Shown: piece by piece, positions 39,044-45,798 of the stretch
How the letters are laid out: every line of letters starts with the position of its first letter
How positions within the stretch are numbered: position 1 is the stretch's first letter
IMG/VR virus record: IMGVR_UViG_3300033149_007449
Coordinates: 1-45,953 of that record
Reading direction: 5' to 3' (one strand)
Length of the DNA: 45,953 bases
Origin: a virus
The notes under the pieces: model-generated
What the model saw: only the letters and a program-made list of their open reading frames with translations
Database searches by the model: none
Told to the model about the DNA's origin: nothing
Program-made: the position numbers and the translations under genes

Positions 39044-41104
39044 TTACTTAAAAGGAGTTATTTTTTTCATAAATTTTGTAAGCTTTCTAAATGGCGATTT
39101 TTCAGGAACTACTTCAGCTTCTGGAACAACTCTTTGAGGACCAACAAGTGGTGTTATCTTAGCTTCAGCTCTCATTGTCTCTCTTGGAATAGCTCCTTGT
39201 CTCTCACCTTGTTGTTCCATAGTAGGAACAATTAATGGTAATTTAGTAGCTTCTGGAGTTAACCAATTATCAGGAAGCCAATCTTTAGGATCTTTATCGT
39301 AAATCTTTAATAATTGCTTTGCTATTTTAACATAGAGATAAGGCGGCTGAGCTAACATAGGACTAAGAATATTAATCATTTCAAGATCCATTGCTTTATC
39401 TAATTCACGAGATACAACAAGGATAGACTCAGGTATGATTCTAACCACTCCTTCCCATTGTAATCCTTTAGGTTTTATTCTAAAGAATCTTAGATCTTCC
39501 GTTTCAACAAGATTTCCTTTCTCATCTCTTTCTAATCCTAGTTGTACTTCTCTGTAAACTTTAGCAATAAAATTCCCTTCCTCATCTCTTCCATACAGAG
39601 CTGGGTCTCCTTCAACTTCCTTAATATATTCTTCTATTTTTGAAGGTTCTGCTATCTTATAAATCTCCGGAATAGAATATATCATCTGCGTAATGCTAAT
39701 CGTCAGATACGCATCTTCTTCTAATGCTTCAGCAATATTCGCTAAAGGTGTTTTCAATCTTTTTAGAGCTGCTTCCTTAGCTTGCGCTATTTCAAAAGCT
39801 GTTTTTCCTGTTACTTCACCTTCTAGAGGAGGGGTAACAGCTGAAGCATCATCTATATCTTTCTTAAGCATTTCTAATCCTTTCCAAGCTTCGACACCAG
39901 GTCCTGGTACTTCAAGCCATTGAATATCTTTTGGATTAACCACTTGTTTTCCAACACCAGGTCTAATTTTAATATGTCCTGTTTCTTCAAGCATTTCTGT
40001 CGAAGAATAGAAAAACATCTTGTAAATTGAAAGAACTAATTGATCTAGAGTCATATTTCTAACTCTATCAAGCATCTCTTGATCTTGCTTCATTGCTTCA
40101 TGAAGACCTATTCCATAAGGTGATTCAGCGTGTCTTAACATCCAATATGTTTGCCAGCAAGAAAGTTTCTTATTTCCTTGCGAATCTGATATCGGCAAAG
40201 GTTCTATAACCACAGGAACATCATTAGCAATAACCATAAAAAGATCTCTTATTTTATTTTCATAAAAATACACTTCTATAAGATCTTCCTCTTTGAATTT
40301 CTTTTCTTTATTTGACTTAAGAGATGATCTTGTTACACCACCCTTCTGAACATATTTGAATAATTTTCTATCTCCGAATTCTTCTTTAAAAACGTCCCAA
40401 GAATATACTTTTCTCCAGCACCAATCACGAAGAGAAAAATGATTGTTAGGTCTTGCCATATCATCTATCCAACAATTCCAAGGATCAAGATTTTCTCTAA
40501 AAACATCATTGTATTCAGTTATTTCTTTTTCTTCATATACAGACTTATCAGGATTTTCTTCATTGTATTCAACTAGCTGTTTAACTTTTCTTTTAATAAT
40601 TAAAGGATATGTTCTTGCAATTGCCCAGCCATATTTAGCAAGATTGAATATGAATAACTTTAATTGCTGCTTAGATCTAGCTATTTCCCAGTTTCTCTGA
40701 TAGAGATTCTTCATCAGTTTAGTTGAACCTTCATATCTCTTTGAACCAGGTAAAAACACAGCTCCAGGATTTCGATCTACTAAAATTCCTAATGCTGTTT
40801 GAATCTTAATAAAAGGATTTGGTTGTGAATTATCACTTTGCCAATCATCACTTCCAATTGTAGTAAAATGTCCTCTCCATCCTTTTTCATCATCTGTAGC
40901 AACAATTCTTCTTCCTTTAGTTTTTAATCTGTGAGGGATATAATCTTTATCGGCTTGATTCCAGATTTCTTCTAGATTATCTCCAAATACATTTTGTCGG
41001 CTCTCTTTTAATTGACCAATTCTTTTTCTAACAAATTCATAACTTTCCCTTTGTTCTTTTGTAAGGTACTTTGTAATATCTTGTTTTTTTTCTTGTTGTG
41101 GCAT
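39044..41104 (-). CDS. Portal protein
   Basis: At 686 residues, directly downstream of terL, this is the portal. Typical podovirus portal segments are visible: FTTIGSDDWQSDNSQPNPFI, DNLEEIWNQADKDYIPHRLK, ENLDPWNCWIDDMARPNNHF, SPYGIGLHEAMKQDQEMLDR and the helix ITPFK end. The dodecameric portal forms the DNA entry channel and binds terminase. It starts at a TAATG overlap with terL. Confidence 0.82.
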   Translation of the reverse strand: MPQQEKKQDITKYLTKEQRESYEFVRKRIGQLKESRQNVFGDNLEEIWNQADKDYIPHRLKTKGRRIVATDDEKGWRGHFTTIGSDDWQSDNSQPNPFIKIQTALGILVDRNPGAVFLPGSKRYEGSTKLMKNLYQRNWEIARSKQQLKLFIFNLAKYGWAIARTYPLIIKRKVKQLVEYNEENPDKSVYEEKEITEYNDVFRENLDPWNCWIDDMARPNNHFSLRDWCWRKVYSWDVFKEEFGDRKLFKYVQKGGVTRSSLKSNKEKKFKEEDLIEVYFYENKIRDLFMVIANDVPVVIEPLPISDSQGNKKLSCWQTYWMLRHAESPYGIGLHEAMKQDQEMLDRVRNMTLDQLVLSIYKMFFYSSTEMLEETGHIKIRPGVGKQVVNPKDIQWLEVPGPGVEAWKGLEMLKKDIDDASAVTPPLEGEVTGKTAFEIAQAKEAALKRLKTPLANIAEALEEDAYLTISITQMIYSIPEIYKIAEPSKIEEYIKEVEGDPALYGRDEEGNFIAKVYREVQLGLERDEKGNLVETEDLRFFRIKPKGLQWEGVVRIIPESILVVSRELDKAMDLEMINILSPMLAQPPYLYVKIAKQLLKIYDKDPKDWLPDNWLTPEATKLPLIVPTMEQQGERQGAIPRETMRAEAKITPLVGPQRVVPEAEVVPEKSPFRKLTKFMKKITPFK

Positions 41105-42549
41105 TAATCTAAGTTAGCGTAAAACTTATTAAGATTTGATAAATCATATTCCTCCATCTGCTTCAATCGCAATAATTTCTTTTGAGTATCATTCAAAGGA
41201 GGTTTTGTTGACCTTTCTCTTAATGTCTGTAGAAAATATCTATCTGTATCAGCAGCGTGATCTTCTCCAAGAGTATTCAGATCTTCTGGCTTTTTATCAT
41301 CATGAATCAATTGAGGAATTGTTCTAATTGAATCTCTACAGGTGTTGAAATAACGAATCTTTGGCTCAGTGTGTTCATCCCAGTACAGATATTGATGCAT
41401 TACTGCCCAGCCAGCCATTCTATCTTTTGATGAAGGGATACAATTGATTCCTTTTCTCCCAAGAATTTCAGCAATTGTTTCACCATGACCTGTTTTTGAG
41501 AAAATAGAAGAATCTGCTACTGTATAAACATATTTTTCATCTTTTGAAAGTTCTTTAACAACTTCAGCATTTTTATCAGCATCTCTTCCTGCTTGATAAT
41601 ATTCTCGATATACCCAGACATTCCCATCATGGTCGAGAGCATACCATTTACAGCAAAATGGAGCTGTTCTTCCATAATCTATTGATCTGAATCTCTTCCA
41701 ACTATCAGGGATTTCAAAAGGTTCGACTACATGCTTGCTATTATTCCATTCTCTAAAGAATTGTCCGGAGAAAACATTCCAATCTCCTTCTAGAAGAGCT
41801 TTTCTTTCTGCTTCTGGTAAGCTCTCTAATCTCTGAATGTACAGAGGATCCTGTGTAATTAAAGGAGGATTATCCCAGACCTTTGCAGGAATGAAAGTTC
41901 TCAATAATCCAGTTGCTTTATCTTTCCATATTTTGATCTTCTGTGGTTCAAACTCTATTGTTCCATTTTTCAGAATTCTCTTGATTCTCTGATATTCTTC
42001 TTCTTTAACAAGTTCGCAGTCAACACCATCGATAAACCTTCTCTTTACCCAGGAATGCCCTATATTCCCCGGGTTTGTTGCTGATCTAACATATCGTTTA
42101 ATCCAGGGTCTTGTACCTCTGTTCCTAGATAAAAGATATAGATACTGGAATTCGGTAAAAGATGTTAACTCATCAAATCCGATATAATCATACTCAGCAG
42201 ATTGATATTTGTGAACATCTTTTTCTGATTCAAGGTGACCGAACTCAATAAACGAATATTCATTGGGAGCCCAGTCTTTTTGTCGAAATACCCAGCGTTT
42301 GTTTGTACCTTGCCAGTGTCCTTGACCAGAAAAAAACTCGAATGATCTCAGAATAAGTGATTTCTCTAGTTCAGGAAATGTTCTTCTTAGTAAAAGAGCT
42401 CTATAATATTTTTTATTTATCTGTCTTGCTGCCTCAGTTAGAAGAGAATCTGATTTACCACCACCAGCAGCCCCTCCAAAAAGTACTTCATATTCACTCC
42501 TTCTATGAAACTCCTCTTGACTACCTACGTTTGGTCTCCATTCAAGCAT
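41104..42549 (-). CDS. terL: Terminase large subunit
   Basis: A 481-residue packaging motor with Walker A GGAAGGGKS (25-33), Walker B YIGFDE (122-127), coupling motif SATNPGNIGHSWVKRRF and nuclease aspartates D291 (SIDYGRTAP) and D346 (VADSS), with GEDHAADTDRY as the third acidic site. It cuts and pumps the genome into proheads. The start lies four bases after an intrinsic terminator that follows terS, so its transcription needs read-through or antitermination. Confidence 0.93.
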   Translation of the reverse strand: MLEWRPNVGSQEEFHRRSEYEVLFGGAAGGGKSDSLLTEAARQINKKYYRALLLRRTFPELEKSLILRSFEFFSGQGHWQGTNKRWVFRQKDWAPNEYSFIEFGHLESEKDVHKYQSAEYDYIGFDELTSFTEFQYLYLLSRNRGTRPWIKRYVRSATNPGNIGHSWVKRRFIDGVDCELVKEEEYQRIKRILKNGTIEFEPQKIKIWKDKATGLLRTFIPAKVWDNPPLITQDPLYIQRLESLPEAERKALLEGDWNVFSGQFFREWNNSKHVVEPFEIPDSWKRFRSIDYGRTAPFCCKWYALDHDGNVWVYREYYQAGRDADKNAEVVKELSKDEKYVYTVADSSIFSKTGHGETIAEILGRKGINCIPSSKDRMAGWAVMHQYLYWDEHTEPKIRYFNTCRDSIRTIPQLIHDDKKPEDLNTLGEDHAADTDRYFLQTLRERSTKPPLNDTQKKLLRLKQMEEYDLSNLNKFYANLD

Positions 42550-42552
42550 ATC

Positions 42553-42581
42553 AAAAAAAACCTGAACTATCTCTGTTCAGG
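42553..42581 (-). terminator. Intrinsic terminator between terS and terL
   Basis: On the minus strand CCTGAAC and GTTCAGG (42575-42581, 42561-42567) form a perfect 7-bp stem with a 7-base loop, followed by eight U (42553-42560). The terS stop codon lies in the hairpin, and terL starts at 42549. Confidence 0.8.
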
Positions 42582-42932
42582 CAAATATAATTTTACCGCG
42601 GAAGCCGTGTGCTGAGTTGGCTTTCCTTTTAAAAGTTGAATTTTTTCTGTGAGAATTCCTACTGAAATAACTAAATTACGAAATGATTCGGACTTTGCTT
42701 TCTGAGGAGATAGAGCTCTAAGAGCCACTCTACGCTTTTCCTCTAACATCTTTATGATATCACCTTTCAATTGCATCCTTTTCTCATATTGAGAAGCATT
42801 TGCTGCCAAAACTGCAGGATCTTTGGCATATCCCCCAGCTAATTCATATGCTTTAGCTTGGCTCAACCCTTGAGATCTCATCTCCTTGTACACCTCTTTA
42901 TTAATTTTTGGTTTTCTTGCTGTTCCAGGCAT
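42567..42932 (-). CDS. terS: Terminase small subunit
   Basis: The 121-residue protein begins with a small-terminase helix-turn-helix: KINKEVYKEMRSQGLSQAKA then YELAGGYAKD, followed by a helical oligomerisation segment (GDIIKMLEEKRRVALRAL). It recognises the packaging site and regulates TerL. It is the first gene of the late arm. Its last codons (PEQR-stop) form part of the terminator hairpin. Upstream lies the 1.15-kb control region. Confidence 0.8.
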   Translation of the reverse strand: MPGTARKPKINKEVYKEMRSQGLSQAKAYELAGGYAKDPAVLAANASQYEKRMQLKGDIIKMLEEKRRVALRALSPQKAKSESFRNLVISVGILTEKIQLLKGKPTQHTASAVKLYLPEQR

Positions 42933-42966
42933 AATGATGGTGTTAGTTAATAAACAAATGTGATTT

Positions 42967-43056
42967 TGCCCCCTCTATGTGGAAAAATACACTTTTCAAG
43001 GGCATTTTTAGCGTTTTTAATTCCCCAGCAACCACAAATTTTTGTGAGTTCCGGGG
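42967..43056. other. Two hairpins near the start of the late operon
   Basis: TGCCC at 42967-42971 pairs with GGGCA at 43000-43004 and is followed by TTTTT, so it could end plus-direction transcripts. CCCC at 43023-43026 pairs with GGGG at 43053-43056, enclosing a perfect CACAAA/TTTGTG stem (43033-43046). Both would lie in the leader of the terS mRNA. Confidence 0.5.
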
Positions 43057-43099
43057 CATTTTGTGTTGTTGATCCTCTCAGAGATACCATTTTTTTGTT

Positions 43100-43360
43100 T
43101 CTCTCAAAGGGAGAGAGGGTTCTCTCTCAAGAGAGAGGGTTCTCTTATTGTTGACAATTTGTATGTGTAGATTAAACCACGGTTTAAATTATCTCTCTCT
43201 AAGGATAGGGTTAGAAATAGAACTCACCCAGGCGGGAGAAAGTATTCTCCCTTAGAGATTCTAATGAGAAAGTGGTTCTCACCTAAGAGAGAGGTCTCTC
43301 TTAAGATTCTTTCAAGGATATGGTAAAAAACCTGTGAGAGGATAATCTCTTAAGTGAGAT
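43100..43360. promoter_or_regulatory. Array of GAGA/TCTC hairpins
   Basis: At least seven inverted repeats of one type: TCTCTC/GAGAGA 43100-43116; GAGAGA-GGGT-TCTCTC 43111-43126; AGAGA-GGGT-TCTCT 43132-43145; GGGAGAA-AGTA-TTCTCCC 43234-43251; TGAGAA-AGTGG-TTCTCA 43265-43281; TAAGAGAGA-GG-TCTCTCTTA 43284-43303; ATCTC/GAGAT 43345-43360. GAGAGAGGGTTCTCT occurs twice exactly 20 bp apart. The stems would form in RNA of either strand. Confidence 0.7.
43172..43187. promoter_or_regulatory. Palindrome TTAAACC-AC-GGTTTAA
   Basis: A perfect 7+7 bp inverted repeat with a two-base centre, the size of a dimeric repressor operator. The LexA-type protein (1106-1426) is a candidate ligand. It lies between two groups of GAGA hairpins. 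Confidence 0.5.
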
Positions 43361-43437
43361 TTTTCATTTTGGTTCCCCTAAAAGAGGATAACTAATTATA
43401 CTCTCCCAAGGGTTTCAATTGATTCTTCTTTTTTCTA

Positions 43438-43560
43438 CTATTTTACTATTACTCTACTATTCAATTACTATTAAAATTACTACACTTAAGTTACTACACT
43501 TATTCTTTTTGTGTTTTCTTTATTACTTTATTTTACTTATTGTTTATTACTTTATACTAT
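43438..43560. repeat. AT-rich direct repeats, possible DNA-unwinding element
   Basis: TACTATT recurs four times near 43438-43472, TTACTACACTTA occurs at 43477-43488 and 43491-43502, and TTTATTACTTTAT twice near 43520-43555. The strand is strongly pyrimidine-biased. Such AT-rich iterated sequence is common beside replication origins. Confidence 0.5.
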
Positions 43561-43582
43561 AATTAATATAGACCTTTGTCAA
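43554..43582 (-). promoter_or_regulatory. Candidate late promoter on the minus strand
   Basis: TTGACA (43582-43577) and TAGTAT (43559-43554) are 17 bp apart; the -10 matches four of six bases. Transcription from here would give a leader of about 615 nt before terS containing all the GAGA hairpins. Confidence 0.45.
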
Positions 43583-43718
43583 CCTATTTTTTTTTACTTT
43601 TTTTATTTTTATTGAAGCGCGCGGGTTTCTTTTGGTTGAGGTTGACTTTCTTTCTCTTATTATTTTATTTTTCTTATTTTTCTTTACTTGACAGAAGCGC
43701 CTTTTTATTTTCTTCTTA

Positions 43719-43739
43719 AAATACTTTTTTAAAGTATTT
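43719..43739. other. Perfect AAATACTTT/AAAGTATTT hairpin
   Basis: A 9-bp stem with a TTT loop in the AT-rich stretch. It lacks a following U-tract in both directions, so a binding site or cruciform is as likely as a terminator. Confidence 0.4.
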
Positions 43740-43958
43740 CTTAACTAAAACCTTTAAGTAAATTCTAAAGTTATTCTCTTATATCTATATTTTCTTTCTT
43801 TTTAAAAACCTTCCCTTTTGAAATTTCCCATCTCTCTTATTTTTTTACCTTACCCTATATTATCATACCTTCATACCTTCAAAATACTTTATTTTTGCTT
43901 TTATTTTTATTGAAAATATAGTATAATCCTGTAAAATATATTGAAAATCCTTTAAAAA

Positions 43959-43972
43959 AAGTTATCCCCACC
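43959..43972. repeat. 14-bp AAGTTATCCCCACC element, DnaA-box-like
   Basis: Exact reverse complement of 1931-1944. It ends eight bases before the -35 of the promoter at 43981. Confidence 0.6.
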
Positions 43973-43980
43973 CAAAGGGG

Positions 43981-44009
43981 TTGACATAAGGTTTTGGATT
44001 TCATATAAT
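43981..44009 (+). promoter_or_regulatory. Sigma-70 promoter of the plus-strand arm
   Basis: TTGACA at 43981-43986 and TATAAT at 44004-44009 match consensus fully with 17-bp spacing. Start near 44016 gives a leader of about 63 nt containing AAAGGTTGA at 44033-44041 before the ATG at 44079. Confidence 0.92.
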
Positions 44010-44032
44010 ACAATAATAGGCATAACTAAACC

Positions 44033-44041
44033 AAAGGTTGA
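44033..44041 (+). promoter_or_regulatory. AAAGGTTGA variant element in the first leader
   Basis: A one-base variant of AAAGGTCGA, 46 nt before the ATG at 44079 and within the transcript from the promoter at 43981. Confidence 0.45.
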
Positions 44042-44078
44042 TGCTTATAAAATAAATTAACGCTTGCTCATTTTCAAT

Positions 44079-44258
44079 ATGAATTATGCATTCAATTTAG
44101 AGTTTGAAGAATTAGATGAAGATTTAAAAGAAAGAAAAATAAAAGAAGTATTAGATTATTGGTATGAACAAGGCGATAGAGACCCTGGAATGAGTGATGA
44201 AGATTATAAAAAAGAAGCAGAAGATTATATTAGAGCTCATTTTCCTGTTTATTTCTAA
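44079..44258 (+). CDS. Hypothetical acidic protein, 59 aa
   Basis: First gene of the plus-strand arm. It is strongly acidic (LEFEELDEDLKERKIKEVLD, then GMSDEDYKKEAEDYIRAHFP) and helical. Small acidic proteins made first after infection are often DNA mimics or host-takeover factors, but there is no direct evidence here. I prefer the ATG at 44079 to a TTG at 44064. Confidence 0.6.
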   Translation: MNYAFNLEFEELDEDLKERKIKEVLDYWYEQGDRDPGMSDEDYKKEAEDYIRAHFPVYF

Positions 44259-44276
44259 ATAATTTTATTTCTTATT

Positions 44277-44322
44277 ACACTCTAAGATAATTATAAAGCA
44301 AGCGATAATTAGATTAGAGTGT
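44277..44322 (+). other. Hairpin after the first early gene
   Basis: ACACTCTA at 44277-44284 pairs with TAGAGTGT at 44315-44322, enclosing AATTAT/ATAATT. No U-tract follows. An open frame runs through 44270-44380 but has no ATG, GTG or TTG start that suits it. Confidence 0.5.
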
Positions 44323-44394
44323 AAAATAGAGATTGAATTATTAGTTAATAGGATTGGGACTGGTGAATTAGAAATCAAATAACAAATTCTTAAA

Positions 44395-44464
44395 GTTGCT
44401 TATTACTTCCTCGCCAAGTAGTAAGCAACATTAAGGACTGGTTATGGCAAGCGGCCAAGTTCTT
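44395..44464 (+). promoter_or_regulatory. Two strong hairpins in the leader of the 225-aa gene
   Basis: GTTGCTTATTAC at 44395-44406 pairs over 12 bp with GTAGTAAGCAAC at 44418-44429 (one G-U). AAGGACT at 44433-44439 pairs with AGTTCTT at 44458-44464, with TGG/CCA inside. The second stem ends seven bases before the ATG at 44472. Confidence 0.55.
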
Positions 44465-44471
44465 TAAAAAT

Positions 44472-45149
44472 ATGGATTTTAAATATATTATTTTGGCAAT
44501 TGACGCCAAAAAAGAAGAAAACGGTTTCTCTTGTTCAGATGCTGGTGGCGGTTGGGACTTATACAAATGCTTTTACCAGAATGATGATGAGTATGGAGAA
44601 TTTTATCTCAATCTCAATACTCAATCTCACGAAGGAGAGATAAAAATGAAGGATGAAAAATATGGTAGAACTTTGATAGATGCTCTTGAAAAAGAATTCT
44701 TACCAGAAACACTGAAAGGTTCAAACTTTATTGCTCCTCAAGAATTAGAAAAACAGAATAGTATTGAAGAAACAGCTAAAGAAATTGTAGAAGAAATGAA
44801 AGAATGGGTTAACAGAGATGCAAGTTCTCTTGATTCTCAATCTGCTGTAAGAGCCGTAGAAAAGATACTTGAAAAACCAAAGAACTTAATAGATTGGAAT
44901 GAATTTGATTATGTTTTACAGAAGTTGGAGAAGAATAAGGATAAAACAATCAGCCGCCACGCGAAAGGTCTACTAAAAGCATTAAGACTTATTAAGACTT
45001 TAAGAATTATGAGATGTAAAATCTGTAAAAAAACAATCAAAGAAAATACAGATAGAGACAGATATTGTATAAAATGTGGCAAAACTTCAGGATTGCTTGA
45101 AGAAGAAGATATCTGTTATACCTGTGCAAAAGAAAGAAAAAGATTATAG
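44472..45149 (+). CDS. Hypothetical protein with C-terminal zinc ribbon, 225 aa
   Basis: The N-terminal 85 residues look globular (YIILAIDAKKEENGFSCSDA, then GGGWDLYKCFYQ), followed by a helical middle and a Cys-rich end with three CxxC pairs (CKICKK, YCIKCGK, CYTCAKER), i.e. one or two zinc ribbons. Probably nucleic-acid binding or a regulator. It has a structured leader and is followed by an intrinsic terminator, so it forms a separate early unit. Confidence 0.6.
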   Translation: MDFKYIILAIDAKKEENGFSCSDAGGGWDLYKCFYQNDDEYGEFYLNLNTQSHEGEIKMKDEKYGRTLIDALEKEFLPETLKGSNFIAPQELEKQNSIEETAKEIVEEMKEWVNRDASSLDSQSAVRAVEKILEKPKNLIDWNEFDYVLQKLEKNKDKTISRHAKGLLKALRLIKTLRIMRCKICKKTIKENTDRDRYCIKCGKTSGLLEEEDICYTCAKERKRL

Positions 45150-45185
45150 ACTCGCTTTAATCTCGCTTCTTTGAGAAGCTACATT

Positions 45186-45219
45186 AAACCCAGTTTAACA
45201 GCTTGCTACTGGGTTTTTT
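45186..45219 (+). terminator. Intrinsic terminator after the zinc-ribbon gene
   Basis: AAACCCAGT at 45186-45194 pairs with ACTGGGTTT at 45208-45216, followed by further T residues (TTTTGTTTT). It closes the first early transcription unit ahead of the promoter at 45327. Confidence 0.88.
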
Positions 45220-45326
45220 GTTTTACAAAATTTCTTGAAAAAAGTCAACTATCCCTGAATCCCTTTATTAAAACTGATAACTTTAATAGATTTATCGAAA
45301 ACGCAAATCAAATTCTACACAACAGG

Positions 45327-45355
45327 TTGACATAAAGTTTTGGTTTTCATATAAT
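45327..45355 (+). promoter_or_regulatory. Sigma-70 promoter giving a near-leaderless mRNA
   Basis: TTGACA at 45327-45332 and TATAAT at 45350-45355 with a 17-bp spacer, both consensus. The expected start (about 45362) is two bases before the ATG at 45364, so the mRNA would be leaderless or nearly so. Confidence 0.9.
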
Positions 45356-45363
45356 TTATTATT

Positions 45364-45798
45364 ATGAGGAAGGTATTATTTATTGCTTCGGCGATTGATT
45401 CTCTCGACGACAGAGGAATCCCTCTTAAGAAGGAATTTCAAAAAATCGTTGAAGAGTCTGGATGGGAAGCAATCGGAGCAGGACTCAAAAACAATCCAAT
45501 TATTGATATTGACACAAACAGGAAAAGAAAAAGAGAAATAATCTCTCATGATTTAGAAGAAATTAAAAGAGCGGATCTTGTCTTAGTTATTACTGATTTA
45601 AAAACTTTTACAGTAGGAACTTGGATTGAAATGTGGGAAGCATTTAAACTAAAGAAAAAAATTATTCTGTTTTCAACCTCACCAGAGAAAATTAAAAATA
45701 TTTTTATTACAGCGCTGGTAGAAAGAATCTTTGTCAAAAAAGAGCAATTGAAAGAATATCTAGAAAATTATGAAGATAGTAATACAAGGAAATCCTAG
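45364..45798 (+). CDS. Nucleoside 2-deoxyribosyltransferase-like protein
   Basis: A 144-residue Rossmann-like protein with the NDT pattern: VLFIASAIDSLDD at the N-terminus, HDLEEIKRADLVLVITDL (D71) and TVGTWIEMWEAFKLKKKIIL with E89 at the catalytic glutamate position. The family exchanges bases between deoxyribonucleosides or cleaves deoxynucleotides. In this phage it might recycle or clear unwanted nucleotides alongside the 7-deazaguanine pathway; that link is inference. It overlaps rusA by 29 nt. Confidence 0.65.
   Translation: MRKVLFIASAIDSLDDRGIPLKKEFQKIVEESGWEAIGAGLKNNPIIDIDTNRKRKREIISHDLEEIKRADLVLVITDLKTFTVGTWIEMWEAFKLKKKIILFSTSPEKIKNIFITALVERIFVKKEQLKEYLENYEDSNTRKS

Larger units (their letters stand above)
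42933..44078. promoter_or_regulatory. Gene-free control region and probable origin
   Basis: No convincing gene occurs in these 1.15 kb between the divergent arms. From left to right it holds two larger hairpins (42967-43056), a dense array of GAGA/TCTC hairpins (43100-43360), a palindrome (43172-43187), AT-rich direct repeats (43438-43560), a minus-strand promoter candidate (43554-43582), a perfect 9-bp hairpin (43719-43739), a DnaA-box-like element (43959-43972) and a strong plus-strand promoter (43981-44009). Confidence 0.75.

Noticed and set aside
43151-43180. TTGACA as an additional plus-strand promoter
   Set aside because: No acceptable -10 hexamer lies 15-19 bp downstream; the following bases form the TTAAACC palindrome instead.
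44259-44383. Small open frame between the 59-aa and 225-aa genes
   Set aside because: It has no ATG, GTG or TTG start in a sensible place, and the region is better explained by the hairpin at 44277-44322.
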